The translations under genes and the position numbers were made by a program. From Wurfbainia villosa (Eukaryota; Streptophyta; Magnoliopsida; Zingiberales; Zingiberaceae), in contig CM046004.1 of NCBI GenBank assembly GCA_025175895.1, positions 15,983,011-16,047,010 of the forward strand: a stretch of DNA of 64,000 nucleotides. The letters are read 5' to 3'. This document shows, piece by piece, positions 11,610 to 23,259 of the stretch (position 1 is the stretch's first letter; each line of letters begins with the position of its first letter). Below the pieces are notes generated by a model, which did no database searches, was not told the origin of the DNA, and worked only from the letters and a program-made list of their open reading frames with translations.

Positions 11610-11930
11610 TCTTGACAAGGTAAAGTCCAAGTCATGGGTACTTGGCATGGAAAGTCCAAGTGGGACACTTGGTATTTGGGAAAGTTCAAGTCTTGAGTAC
11701 TTGACACAAGAGAAGTCCAAGCATGGGTCTTGGCATGGAAAGTCCAACATGGGTTGACAAGGGAAAGTCCAAGCTTGATTCTTGGCATTTGAGAAGTCCA
11801 AGGGGTTTGATATTGGCAGCGTAAAGTCCAAGGGTGGAGTTTTGGCAGCATAAGTCCAATGGTTGACGGCGTAAAGTCCAAGCGGAGTCTTGGCGATGTA
11901 AGTCCAATGTGCCTTGGCGGTGTAGACACT
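11610..11930. repeat. AAGTCCAAG...CTTGGC repeat array in LTR A
   Basis: About a dozen units of AAGTCCAAG with a short spacer and CTTGGCA recur every 25-40 bases. The two words form short inverted arms. The same array is at 16780-17090 in the 3' LTR, and in LTR D. Confidence 0.85.
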
Positions 11931-12119
11931 GTTAGCATGACATAGCCGATGGAAGCACCTGAAGGTTAGCGCGATGGATGAACAAGTCATGAATGACTTG
12001 GAGGGATCCGAGAGGCGTGAGGCTGATGGAGGTGGCTAGAAGGCTTAGGTCTAGGCTAAGGGTGGTCTAGCAAGTATGGGGACACCATACTTGGGTTAAA
12101 ACCTCATCTTTGAGGTTGG

Positions 12120-12450
12120 CAGTCGACTGACATTATGGCCGGTTCGACTGCCGTGAGTTGACTAGAGCTCGACTGCCATTTAGGGCTGAAATTGCCTTGG
12201 CAGTCAACTGCTCATTGGAGCAGTTGACTGCTGGCAGTCGACTGCTAATTGGAGCAGTTGACTGCTGGCAGTCGACTGCCAGTTGAGTCGCGAGCACAGA
12301 ATGCTCCGTAGCCGACTGGGCAGTCGACTACGGGGCTGGCAGTCGACTGGTGAGAGTCCCGTTGGAACTTTTCCAGCGTGGATTGAGCCGTTGTCTCACA
12401 GCAACAGTGGCATCAGTCGACTGGTGACTTATGGCAGTCGACTGATCGGT
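12120..12450. repeat. CAGTCGACTG palindrome cluster in LTR A
   Basis: Several exact or one-mismatch copies of the self-complementary 10-mer (for example CAGTCGACTG near 12235, 12270 and 12435), often as CAGTTGACTGCTGGCAGTCG. They lie just upstream of the presumed LTR promoter. Confidence 0.85.
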
Positions 12451-12957
12451 GGAAATCCAGCCCGATGCAGGTTAAAAAGAGGAGCTCGTGGAGGATTTCG
12501 ACATTGGTTCTTTGGGAGCTTTCTTGGGGCGATTTACAGGTGCATTTCAGGGCCCTTCAACCTCATCCAAGCAACCAACAAGCAAAACGCTCAAACCCTA
12601 GTTTTGTAAAGTGTTCTTTATATTTCTTTGTATTTTGCTTGTATTTTCGTGTATTGCTTTTGTAATCATTGTACGAGGTTTTTCCACCTCCGGATTGTTC
12701 CGAGAAGGAGTTATTTTTGATTAGTGAGTGCGTGTGCATTACTAGAGCTCTTTAGAGCTCAATCCGTGGAGTAAGAACCGTTCGGTTCCGAATCACGTTA
12801 TATCCGTGTGTTCGTGTGCTTGTGTTTTCATTATTGCTTTATTATCTTTGTTTCCGCTGCGCTAACGAAAATTGTAAACGCAATCACGATCGAATTCCAT
12901 CATCGGTACTAGCACGCGCTATTCACCCCCCTCTAGCGATCAACGATCTCCAACAAG

Positions 12958-12969
12958 TGGTATCAGAGC
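12958..12969 (+). other. Primer-binding site of element A
   Basis: TGGTATCAGAGC, complementary to the 3' end of initiator Met-tRNA, starting 2 bases after the LTR end. Confidence 0.95.
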
Positions 12970-13019
12970 GAGACCGCTCTTGAAGTTTAACAACTAAGGG
13001 AGCATGCTAGAGGGTGAAG

Positions 13020-14720
13020 ATGGAGTTGGAAGAACAATTAGGTTGGGACATTAACACACCGGTGCCCTACACCCTATACGGACGAGAAGGCTTCAATTCT
13101 TGGAAGAGAAGAATTGAAGATTTTATTATGATGAGAGATTTTGAGGAATGATTCATTTTGATGGATGGATTTGAATATCCAAGAGGACCAAGAGGTGGAT
13201 TCCTCAAAAAGAAGAGATGGACCGAAGAGCAAGTCCAAGCATCCGAGAAAAATGATAAGGTGATAAAATTTTTAATTGATTTAATGCCTAATAATATCTT
13301 GTATATGTTAGGTAATTATGTAGATGCTAAGGAGCTATGGAGCCAAGTGGCAAAGCTCCATGAAAATTTATCATCGGTCCAAGAAGAAGAAGAAGAGGAG
13401 TGCTCACCCTCTCAAGCTCAAGCAAGCACATCGCCATCTAAAGAGCTTGAGGAGTCGGAAGTTGATAGGGAGTCAACTTCCGGATCAGTGGAGGAAGTGG
13501 AAGAAACATCCACCTCAAGGATTGAGGGAGAGGAGAGAACTTCCACACCGGAACATCAAGAAGAAGCTTTGACATTCGGTCAAGATGAAGAAGCTCAAAA
13601 TCTGATTCCGGCACCTACAACTACCCTAGGTAACTCAAGCATGTCAATTAATAATAAAATTCATATAATATACTTTGAGTGTAGGGAATCCGGACACTAC
13701 AAGAGTAAGTGTCCAAAAAGGGTCAAGAAGGCTCAACCGGCTCCAAAAGTCAAGGATGTCGGTGCCCCAAGTCAAAAGAGCAAGGAGCATATCATATGCT
13801 TCAAGTGCAACTCAAAGTGGCATTACAGGAGTCAATGCCCTAGGAGGAAGAAGAAGGGGCAAGAAGGAGCATTACAAGTAGGGGGAGCTTCTATAGCTAA
13901 CCCTAAGGTATATTTAAATAATGCTTGTTCTTTAAATTCTAGTCAAAAGCATGCTAGGAATAATTTTAATAGTCTTGCTATTTATCATAAAGAGCATGCT
14001 AGAAATAGAGAATTTTGTTTAGGAGCCAAAAATGTCTGCCTTTCAAAGAAGGAGAAATTTGGGACTAATGTCCTTAGAAACGTTCTTCCTAGGGAGTCTA
14101 TTAGGAAAATAGGAGAACACTTAGACCTTAATCCTAAATGGACTAGACACGTGCCTAGGAAGTCCCATGCCCAAAGACTAAATCAAAATTCTAAAATTGG
14201 GCAATTAGAATTAGAGAACCAAGCCTTGAGATCAAGGCTTGAGAAATTAGAAAAGACCCTCAAAATTATGCAAAATCAAATGCAAGGGTCTAATGGTCAA
14301 AGTCAAGGGTCAAAACCTCAAAGTCAACATCTAGGACCCAAGAAACAAAAGTCAACCAAGGGCAAGAATGGTTTGGGTCACAAACCTAAGCCTAAGGTGG
14401 CTTATAATAGTGTTCCATTCGATTATGGAACACAAATTAGGTCTAGGAAGACCAAGGTCAATAGGGAAGTCATCCCTAAGGTTGACCAAGGTTTGTGCCT
14501 AGTGGCTAGGGTTTCTAAGAAACCTAGGGTGACCACTAAGAAGGTTGCAAGGGGATTTACCCCTAGAATCAACCTAGGTAAGATCACAATGACCAAGGCT
14601 AACAAGCCTAGGAGGGTCATTAGGAAGGTGTCTAGGGAGGTTATCCCTAAGGAATACCTAGTAAACTCTAGGAGCTCAAATAAGTTTTGGGTTCCTAAGA
14701 GCGTGATCGATTCACGCTAA
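13020..14720 (+). pseudogene. Gag of element A, with one in-frame stop
   Basis: From ATG 13020 the frame is open for 566 codons to the stop at 14718, except for a TGA at 13149-13151. An internal ATG at 13161 could start a shorter product. The N-terminal part matches the gag-like region seen in C and D (LGWDINTPVPYTLYGREGF). Two zinc knuckles follow at about 13669-13710 and 13797-13836. The first has Tyr in place of its first Cys (YFECRESGHYKSKC). The second keeps its ligands (CFKCNSKWHYRSQC) but has Trp where Gly is usual. A Glu/Ser-rich linker (13380-13600), a short coiled coil (LELENQALRSRLEKLEKTL) and a Lys/Arg-rich tail complete it. No pol follows. Confidence 0.9.
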
Positions 14721-16566
14721 ATGGGTTTAGGGTGTGTCAACTTTAAATGGAAGGGTAGTTAACCTAACCATGGTAAAGGTGGCACCTTAGGTAATTTTCA
14801 AGGTTGTGGATGTCTTGGAAATAATTTTGAATTATGATCCTAAAAGATTTTAGGATGTGCCAATATTATTTAAGAAGTTTGATAAAATGATCAAATTGAC
14901 ACAATTTAGGTTTAGAGGTCATAGTGTGCCATTTTGAGTTTTTGGCACACTAGGAAGAAAAGTGAATATATAGCAAAATATATTTAATTATGTCAAATGA
15001 CAATTAATATTAAAATTTAGGTATTCTTGTACCTATACTTTTTATTTGCCATGTTTTGTTTGTCATATAACATGCCATGACATCATGCTTATTTTTTTAT
15101 CATTTATATGTCATGATCATGTTTAGGATTAAGGTTTTAAATGTCATGTATTTTTAGATTATATCTTATGTCATGACATCATGATTATGAGCATGTGTTT
15201 ATTTATATCATCTCTAATGCCATAATCATTCATGCATTTAAGAAAATTTTGATTGAAATTGATTTAAGGACAATGACATGACTTGGAGTCCCATTTATAA
15301 GGAAATCAAGTAGTGTTGTCTTAGAGAATGCATGAAACCCTAGATTAGGATGAATAAAACCCACATCTCACATTAAATTGACATGTATGTGTATTTTATA
15401 CACCCTAGATACATGTGAGATGCTAGGATATGAGTTAAGTTCAAGGTGCATAGTTTTTGCATCTAGATGAACTAAAACTCATCTTATTTCAATAATGGAT
15501 CATTAGAAAAGCTTATGTACAAGTCATGTACATTAAGCCCAAGGAACATGATCCAATATAGGTTTTTAAAAATATTTTAAAATCATTTTAGAAAATCTTG
15601 GTGAAGTCTATCTTTTGATAGTAATCACCATTGATGAAATTGATACAAAGTGAGCCAAAACTTAAAAGTTTTTCTTCACTTTTGAATTTTGTATCAATTT
15701 CGATATTTTATGGGTAAAATATTTTTCTATCATTTTTCACCCATTGTATTACCTATAAGTAATATACGTATGAATTTTCATGATTTTTCAAAATACGTAG
15801 AATTACTTATGCTTTTTTTTAAATTCAATTCTAATAGCTGAAATTAGAATTTGATATCGATCGCCACTTGTTGGCAATGATCGATCGGGCCATCGCTCGT
15901 TAGAGTCGATCATCAGTCTGATTTTGGGTTAACAAGGTTTGTTTAGCCCGTGTTCAGCTATGGTAAAGGTTCCTAATCACTCATAACCCTAGGATATGCT
16001 TTGGGAAGCATTATAAATGGTAAAAATCCATTGTATATGAATTTAGAGAGGTGTTAGGTCAAAGTATCAAATTTAAGGGTGGAAGAGTTCATGTTTGAAC
16101 TTTGAACCTTAATTTTGATGGTTTAGAGTTCCTATTGGCTTAGGGACTTCCCAAGGACATTGTTGGTGCAATGGTCAAGGGGGAGCATGCCTTTAGGGGG
16201 AGTTATCCATCTTGGGATGATGGATGTGTTTTTTCTTCTTGAAGGGGAGAAGTTATGGGAAGAATGTTATCAATTGGGAAAATTGATGGGATCTTGAGAA
16301 ACCCAATTTGGAAATTGGGAGAGAGTATAGGATTGCCTCTCTTGAGTGATATGAGACTTATCACTAGGAAGATGGTAGACATCCTAGATAATTTTGGGCC
16401 AAGGGGGAGATTGTAAGATCTCATTGGGACATGAGATATTGACCTCCTTGGTGAGATAACCTTTTTGATGTATGTCAAAAAGGGGGAGAGTAAAATTACC
16501 AATTTGGGAAATTGGTAAGGGAGTTTGAGTTAGGGGACTAACTCAAGGTTTGTTTTGTCAAACATT
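14721..16566 (+). other. Conserved non-coding interior of element A
   Basis: No pol domain in any frame. It aligns by eye with 23260-24828 in C and 41931-43774 in D. Shared words include GGTAGTTAACCTA, a GATGTGCCATTTTGAG-like block, CATGCCATGACATCATG-like inverted words, ATACGTATG and a chain of AAAAAGGGGGAG purine runs near the end. Confidence 0.85.
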
Positions 16567-16579
16567 AAAAAGGGGGATA
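16567..16579 (+). other. Polypurine tract of element A
   Basis: AAAAAGGGGGATA directly before the 3' LTR, where plus-strand synthesis is primed. Confidence 0.85.
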
Positions 16580-16580
16580 T

Positions 16581-18138
16581 TGTTGGTGCAATCGGCCCAG
16601 GTCACGATTGACCAGATTCGAGTTTGACTCGAGTGATGTTTTGATGTTTGACATTGATGTCAGTTTATGTTTTGGGGAGATTGTTTATACAATCGACCCA
16701 GGTTATAATTGACCAAACTCAAGTTTGACTCGAGGGAGATTTTGATGGTTGACTAGGGTTGACCATGTGATTATGAGAAAGTCCAATCATGGGTCTTGGC
16801 AAGGTAAAGTCCAAGTCATGGGTACTTGGCATGGAAAGTCCAAGTGGGACACTTGACATTTAGGAAAGTCCAAGTCTTGAGTACTTGGCACAAGAGAAGT
16901 CCAAGCATGGGTCTTGGCATGGAAAGTCCAACATGGGTTGGCAAGGGAAAGTCCAAGATTGAGTCTTGACATTTGAGAAGTCCAAGGGGTTTGATATTGG
17001 CAGCGTAAAGTCCAAGGGTGGAGTTTTGGCAACATAAGTCCAATGGTTGGCGGCGTAAAATCCAAGCGGAGTCTTGGCGGCGTAAGTCCAATGTGCCTTG
17101 GCGGTGTAGACACCGTTAGCATGATATAGCCGATGGAAGCACCTGAAGGCTAGCGCGATGGATGAACAAGTTATGGATGACTTGGAGGGATCCGAGAGGC
17201 GTGAGGCTGATGGAGGTGGCTAGAAGGCTTAGGTCTAGGCTAAGGGTGGTCTAGCAAGTATGGGGACACCATACTTGGGTTAAAACGTCATCTTTGAGGT
17301 TGACAGTCGACTAACATTATGGCCGGTACGACTGCTGTGAGTTGACTAGAGCTCGACTGCCATTTAGGGCTGAAATTGCTTTGGCAGTCAACTGCTCATT
17401 GGAGTAGTTGACTGCTGGCAGTCGACTGCCATGGATGGCAGTCGACTGCTAGTTGAGTCACGAGCACAGAATGCTCCATAGCCGATTGGGCATTTGACTA
17501 CAGGGCTGACAGTCGACTGGTGAGAGTCCCGTTGGAACTTTTCCAGCGTGGATTGAGCCGTTGTCTCACAGCAACAGTGACATCAGTTGACTCGGGACTT
17601 ATGACAGTCGACTGATCGACGAAAAATCCAGCCTGATGCATTTTAAAAAGAGGAGCTCGTGGAGGATTTCGACATTGGTTCTTTGGGAGCTTTCTTGGGG
17701 CAATTTGAAGGCGATATGCAGGTGCATTTCAGGGCCCTTTAACCTCATCAAAGCAACCAACAAGCAAAGCGCTCAAACCCTAGTTTTGTAAAGTGATTTT
17801 TACATTTCTTTATATTTTGCTTGTATTTTCGTGTATTGCTTTTGTAATCATTGTACGAGGTTTCTCCACCTCCGGATTGTTCTGAGAAGGAGTTATTTTT
17901 GATTAGTGAGTGCGTGTGCATCACTAGAGCTCTTTAGAGCTCGATCCGTGGAGTAGGAACCGTTCGGTTCTGAACCGCGTTATATCCGTGTGTTCGTGTG
18001 CTTGTGTTTTCGTTATTGCTTTATTATCTTTGTTTCCACTGCGCTAACGAAAATTGTAGACGCAATCACGATCGAATTCCATCATCGATACTAGCACGCA
18101 CTATTCACCCCCTCTCTAGCGGTCAACGATCTCCAACA
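16581..18138 (+). mobile_element. 3' LTR of element A
   Basis: 1558 bp, closely similar to 11383-12955 along its length with scattered substitutions and a few short indels. It carries the same AAGTCC array and palindrome cluster. It is followed directly by the duplicated CAAGA and then by gag of element B. Confidence 0.93.
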
Positions 18139-18143
18139 CAAGA

Positions 18144-19054
18144 TACTTCTCGAAGAAGAAGAATCCGAAGGTGAATCCGAATCGGAATCCGAAGAGGAGA
18201 TGGAGGCCGAACTAGTCAATCTAGTTCGGAGAATCATCAAAAAGAAAATGGAGCAATTGAAGAGCAAGAAACCCCCACAAACATACACATGCTATGTGTG
18301 CAACAAGAAGGGGCATTACAAGTCAGATTGCCCAAAAATGAAGCCAAAACACAAGCAACTCAAGCAAGCTTTTCATGCAACGTGGGAGGAGGGAGAAGAT
18401 TTGGCGTTCATGGCGAAACCGGTCGAGTCCGAGTCCGAGTCCGAAGCCGACTACGAATCCAACTCCGACTCCGAGGATGAATTTGAGTCAAGACTCAAAG
18501 CCGGATCAAAAGAAAAGATTAATGTAAGTCGTTCATTAATTGCAAACTTATATCATGCAATTAAGTTGCTAAATAGGAAATTGACTAAGTCTGAGTCTAG
18601 AGTTGAGTCGTTACTTAAGGAGGTTGAAACCCTCATGCAAGAAGCTACTCTAACCTCTTCAACTAGTCAAGTTCAAGAGGGAAACCAAATTCAAGTTGAA
18701 AAACTTGAGGAGGAGAATTCTCTCTTGAAAGGACGAGTTCAAGAGGTCGAGGCTAGATTGGAAAGGTTCACGTTGGGATCCAAGAATCTTAACCGACTAC
18801 TTGGAACTCAAAGAGCTGTGTACAAAAAAGTTGGACTCGGATTTAGGTCAAGGACTACGAATAGATCTTATATGTCTATCGTAAATCGTAGTCATCAACG
18901 AGTCCAAGCTTGGGTCCCAAAGATTTTATTGAACTCACATATAAGGACCAATAAATTTTGGATTCCTCAGGATCAAGTCCACTTTGTGGATAGACCATAT
19001 TGGTTCAATGGTCCAGGGGAAGCTAACACTAAAATAATATACCCACTTTCTTAG
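18144..19054 (+). pseudogene. Element B gag, downstream part
   Basis: Continues the frame left at 11382. An acidic stretch (LLEEEESEGESESESEEE) precedes a CCHC knuckle CYVCNKKGHYKSDC (about 18289-18330), a Ser/Glu-rich region, a heptad-like coiled coil near 18600-18760 and a C-terminus with QAWVPKILL, typical of copia Gag-Pol linkers. The frame ends in TAG at 19052. It is interrupted by element A and lacks its 5' half, so it is a broken gene. It differs in sequence from the gag shared by A, C and D, so B is a separate family. Confidence 0.85.
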
Positions 19055-19463
19055 CAAAATCATTGCATGATTAGTTATTAGAACGGCTAGATAGGACAAA
19101 TAGTTAGTCAACTTTGACAACATAGTATCAGGACACGGTGAGATGATAGTACGTTAGGAAAACAATGTCTTGTGTATTCGAGCTAGATAAGACGTATCTA
19201 GTTTGGTGCACTTGGCTGAGTTGAACTAGCTGAAGCTACCTCGCCGTATCCTAAACTAGTTAGACCAGGAAGTAACCCTAAGTGACTTAAGCGATATTTT
19301 CTTGAATTTGGCTTTGTCTAAGGAAGTGATCGTTGTTCCGATCAAAGAAGGCCCCTGTGCCTTGCCATGACTTGGAAGCCAGTTTCTCGAAAATTTACTT
19401 AACGATCTAAAGGTTAAATCCGAATCTAATTCAAGGTTGACTATTTTTAATCAAGTTCAAATC
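19055..19463 (+). other. Element B interior after gag, up to element C
   Basis: No recognisable domain. Short frames only. It continues after element C at 26145. Confidence 0.6.
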
Positions 19464-19619
19464 ATCTCTGTTGGTGTAATCGACCCGGGTTGACTCGAGT
19501 TTGACTCGAGCAGTATTTTGATGATAGACAAAACTTATGACATGGGATTGTCATAGGAAAGTCCAACATGGAGTTGGCATGGAAAATCCAAGCATGGGGC
19601 TTGGTGTTGAAAAGTCCAA

Positions 19620-19795
19620 AGCATTGCGAAGCCGTGCGCTTGGTGCTTGGTGAAGGATGACATTGCGAAGCCGTGCGCTTGGTGCATCCGAGGGACCGCC
19701 GGACGGGGAGCGAATGGAGTGAGGCCCAAGGGAAGCATACTTTGAGGACAAGAGACGCGAAGGATGGCGTTGCGAAGCCGTGCGCTTGGCGCATT
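19620..19795. repeat. GCGAAGCCGTGCGCTTGG repeats in LTR C
   Basis: Three spaced copies of GCGAAGCCGTGCGCTTGG, recurring at 24998-25170 in the 3' LTR. Long minus-strand frames here come from this repetition. Confidence 0.85.
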
Positions 19796-20305
19796 CGAGG
19801 GACGTAGGCCGAGAGAAGAGAGCTTCGGTGGGGAACTCCATGAGGGATGAAGTGGACTTGGCCAAGTGGCTAAGACTGAGTGTCGGATGCTCAAAGAACT
19901 TGGTGTTTGAGATTTCACCCGACATCAGTCGACTAACATAGGTGCCAGTCGATTGCTCCAAGTCGACTAGGGTTCGACTGGTGTTCAACTGAACAGGGTC
20001 TGACTGATCAATCAACTGTCGAGGAATGACAGTCGACTAATAACACTATCAATCGACTGATGAGGGATATCAGTCGACTTATCGGGGTGTTTTCAGCCAT
20101 AGAATGGGTTCTAGTCGAGTGCTCGTGCCAACACTCGACTGATGGGATAATCAGTCGATTGATGGGTATCATCAGTCGACTGATGGGTGATCCGTTGGAA
20201 CTTGACCAACGTGGATCTGGCCGTTGTGAGACAACGACTACAGGACCAGTCGACTGATGGTCACGATCAGTCGACTGATGGGCGCGAAATAAGCTTGATG
20301 CATGT

Positions 20306-20312
20306 TATAAAT
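20306..20312 (+). promoter_or_regulatory. TATA box of 5' LTR C
   Basis: TATAAAT followed by GGAGCTCAAG. The same arrangement is at 25647-25653 in the 3' LTR. Confidence 0.65.
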
Positions 20313-20500
20313 GGAGCTCAAGAGGGAGGATTTTGCCAAGACTTTTGTGAAGCTTTTGGAGGGGAATTGCTGCTGCATTCCAGACCTTCAAGAGCCATCT
20401 AAAGGAAGCAACAAGCAAAGGGTTCAAAACAAGCGTTGTAAAGTGTTCTTTACGTGTATTTCGTATTTATCTTTGTATTGCTTGTATTTTATATTACTTA

Positions 20501-21351
20501 GGCTACGATTGGTACGGGGTAATATAATCAATCTTGTAATGTAATCAAGTTTGTAATGTAATGTAATTTAATGTGTATTACATTACTGTGTTTGGTTAGC
20601 GATTGGTGTGTAATCTTTGATTACAAAAGTGATTACATTCGTTTGTTTGGTATCCATATTTGTTATAAGGAATGTAATTCATATTATTATAAAATGACAA
20701 AAATACCCTTATAATTTCTTCTTAAGGTAATATAATTCTTAGTCGCCGATCGTCGATTGCTGGCCATTGGTCGGTCGTCGATCGTCGATCGATCGCCGTC
20801 GCCGACCGATCACGGCGCCGATCGTTGATCGATGGCCGGCCATCGCCGGCCGTCGTCCTTCGCCAGTCGTCGATCGACATTGATCGCCGGCCGCCATTGG
20901 CCGCCATTGGCGCCGTCTTTGACGATCGTCGATCGATGGCCGCCGTCGGCCGTCGCCGATCGATCGCTGGTCGGTTATGCCGTCGTTGGTTGGCCCATCG
21001 TAGTCTCCACCGTCGCCGACGGCCCGTCGGCCGCCGTCCATCGTCGGCCACGCCGTCATTCGCCCGATCATCGCGGCCGCGCCGCCGCCATCATCGCTGA
21101 TCATCGGCCGTCGGCCATGGTGCCCGTCGCCGGCCGTCGATCGTCGATATTTGTCATGATAAATATTGAGTCCGTAATGTAATCAGATTACATAGTTTTT
21201 CCTTTGCAATCGAGATTACGGATCTTGACTCTTATTTTGTAATGTAATTACATTACATTACATCTTTGAAATGTTACCAAACAAAGTAAATCATCTTGTA
21301 ATGTAATCCTGATTACATTACAAGTCTGATTACCCCGTACCAAACGTAGCC
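20501..21351. mobile_element. PIF/Harbinger-like non-autonomous element inside LTR C
   Basis: 851 bp with ~22-bp terminal inverted repeats starting GGCTACG(A/T)TTGGTACGGG, flanked by TTA on both sides (20498-20500 and 21352-21354). The sister LTR has the uninterrupted site TATTACTTAGTATAATTG at 25833-25850, which proves insertion after element C integrated. The ends are rich in TGTAATGTAATC words and the core (20742-21150) is GC-rich with CGTCG/CGATCG repeats. It encodes no recognisable transposase. Confidence 0.93.
20742..21150. repeat. CGATCG/CGTCGCCG-rich core of the Harbinger-like element
   Basis: A GC-rich block of short, overlapping CGATCG, GGCCG and CGTCG words that contrasts sharply with the AT-rich ends. 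Reading frames on both strands are Arg/Asp-rich artefacts. Confidence 0.75.
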
Positions 21352-21652
21352 TTAGTGTAATTGCTTGCGAGAGGTTTCTCCACCTCCGATATGTTGTCGA
21401 GGAGTGTTGTTAGTGCCGTGCGCATAACACGAGCTCGTTGAGCTCACCCCGTGGAGTAGGAACCATTCGGTTCCGAACCACATATATCTTTGTGTATTGC
21501 ATGTGATTATATTATTGTTATTATTTCTATTATTTCCGCTGCGTATATTAACGAAAATTATAGACAAGCACGCAAAGAACGATCAAATTCCGTTCATACG
21601 ACGATTGAGGGCTATTCACCTCCCTCTAGTCGGCCACCGATGTTCCAACAAG

Positions 21653-21664
21653 TGGTATCAGAGC
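21653..21664 (+). other. Primer-binding site of element C
   Basis: TGGTATCAGAGC, 2 bases after the 5' LTR. Confidence 0.95.
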
Positions 21665-21707
21665 TAGGAGCTTGTAGAGGACTAACCGCCGACACAAGCA
21701 CTACAAG

Positions 21708-23259
21708 ATGACCGACTACAACATCCATCCACCGAAATTCGATGGAGACTTTTCTTGGTGGAAGAAAAGGATGGAGGTATATTTCGAAACCGATTTCGAT
21801 ATTATGCTTATTATAGAAAATAGTTTCGAATTGCCTAGGAATAAAAGCAATAGGTAAATTGAGAAGTCAAGGTGGACCCAAGACCAAATCAAGGACTTCA
21901 AGACAAATCTCAAGGTAATCGAATTACTTAGTGATTTGATTCTTAACAACATTTGGTCTAGGATAGGTAATTTTAGGGATGCAAAGGATTTGTGGAATAA
22001 GGTGGTTGAATTCCACAAAAATCCCAAACCGGCACAAGTAGAGGAGAATGTCGTTGAAGAATTGCCCACCACATTTGAAGATATTGATGATTTGGTGGAG
22101 ACCTCCACCTCTAGCATTGAGGGGGAGGAGAGGCCTTCTATCCCAGAACAAGTTCAAGAAGAAGCTTCAACATCCGGGAGAAGCAAAAATTCCCTAGGTA
22201 ACTCAAGTGTTGTTATTTTAAATAAAAATTATATAACATGCTTTGAGTGTAGGGAACAAGGGCACTATAAAAGTAAGTGTCCTAAGAAGGTGAAGAAGGT
22301 TCAACCGGCACCAAAAGTCAATAATGCCGGAGTCCCCACAATCAGAAGCAAGGAGTACATTGTGTGCTTCAAATGCAACCAAAGGGGGCATTATAGAAGC
22401 CAATGCCCTAGGAGGAGGAAGAAAGGGCAAGAAGGTGTATCTCATGTAGGGCGAGCTTCTAAAGCTAACCCTAAGGTAAATTTAATTAATGCACCTTCAA
22501 TTTCTAGGGTTAACAAGCATTCTAGGAATTATTTTAGTTCTTTTGCAATTATTAATGAAAATCATGCTAGTAGGAAGAAATATGTTTGTCTAGGTGCCAA
22601 GCATGTTCATATATCTAAGGACAAACCTAGGACCAATAACACTAGACCTATCTTGCCTAGGGAGAGCATTAAGAGAATAGAAGAAAATCTAGATATTAAT
22701 CCTAAGAAGGGTAGACACGTGTCTAAGAAGAGAAACATTTCCCAAAAACCTAATGAAATTTCAAAAATGGGAAAATTAGAGCTAGAGAACCAAGTCTTGA
22801 GATCAAGACTTGATAGAATAGAAAAGACCCTTAAAATTATAGAAAATCCTATTCAAGGGTCAAATGCCCAAAAGTCAAGACCTAAGGTTCAAAAATGGTC
22901 TAAGGGCAAGGAAGGTTTGGGTCACAAACCTAAGCCAAAGAAGACTTAACATAATGCTCCATTTGATTATGGAACTAAATCTAGGTTTAGGAAAACCAAG
23001 GCTAATAGGAAAGTTATCCCTAAGACTAGCCATGATGTTTGCTTAGTGACTAAGGACTTAAGAAAAACCAAGAAAGCCACTAAGAAGGTCAAAGGAGGAG
23101 TCATCTCTAGAGTTGACCTAGGAAAGACCCAAAAAACTAAGGCTTCAAAGCCAAAAAAGGGTCATTAGGAAGGTATCTAGGGAAGTTATCCCTAGTGAAT
23201 ACCTTATTAACCCAAGGAGCTCCAATAGGTATTGGGTTCCTAGAAGCGTGATCGATTAA
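21708..23259 (+). pseudogene. Gag of element C, two stops and a frameshift
   Basis: Starts MTDYNIHPPKFDGDFSWWKK, a standard copia Gag opening. TAA codons interrupt at 21855 and 22947, and the frame shifts near 23165. Homology with element A then continues to a stop at 23257. Two intact zinc knuckles are visible, CFECREQGHYKSKC (about 22240-22280) and CFKCNQRGHYRSQC (about 22366-22407). A coiled-coil-like LELENQVLRSRLDRIEKTL and a Lys/Arg-rich tail follow. Gag would coat the element RNA. This copy cannot make the full protein. Confidence 0.9.

Larger units (their letters stand above)
11383..12955 (+). mobile_element. 5' LTR of element A
   Basis: 1573 bp, from TGTTGGTGCAATCGG to CGATCTCCAACA. 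A diverged second copy of the LTR start occurs at 11498. U3 holds AAGTCCAAG...CTTGGC repeats (11610-11930) and a block of CAGTCGACTG words (12120-12450). A TATA-like TTAAAAAG is at 12472-12479. Minus-strand reading frames here are repeat artefacts. Confidence 0.93.
11383..18138 (+). mobile_element. Gag-only copia-like retrotransposon A (TR-GAG type)
   Basis: 5' LTR 11383-12955 and 3' LTR 16581-18138, TG...CA ends, a Met-tRNA primer site 2 bases inside the 5' LTR, a purine tract before the 3' LTR, and the exact 5-bp duplication CAAGA (11378-11382 and 18139-18143). It landed inside the gag of element B. The interior is a gag followed by 1.86 kb with no protease, integrase or reverse transcriptase, so the element is non-autonomous by design or by ancestral deletion. 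Confidence 0.95.
19469..21650 (+). mobile_element. 5' LTR of element C
   Basis: 2182 bp, of which 854 bp is the nested Harbinger-like element plus its TTA duplication. The remaining 1328 bp compares with 1297 bp in the 3' LTR. The U3 region holds GCATTGCGAAGCCGTGCGCT units (three copies at 19620-19790) and CAGTCGACTG words at 19920-20285. Confidence 0.93.

Noticed and set aside
11343..11990. Minus-strand frames with repeated LGL/LDF units, also at 16787-17122, 38961-39584 and 43831-44338
   Set aside because: They translate the AAGTCCAAG arrays of LTRs antisense. Repetition, not protein homology, keeps them open. Only the extreme C-terminal part at 38961-39030 is real CACTA-1 coding sequence.
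12958..12969. tRNA-like sequence TGGTATCAGAGC (several sites)
   Set aside because: These are retrotransposon primer-binding sites. No tRNA gene structure surrounds them.
20722..21182. Overlapping Arg/Asp-rich frames on both strands
   Set aside because: CGATCG/CGTCG low-complexity core of the Harbinger-like element.
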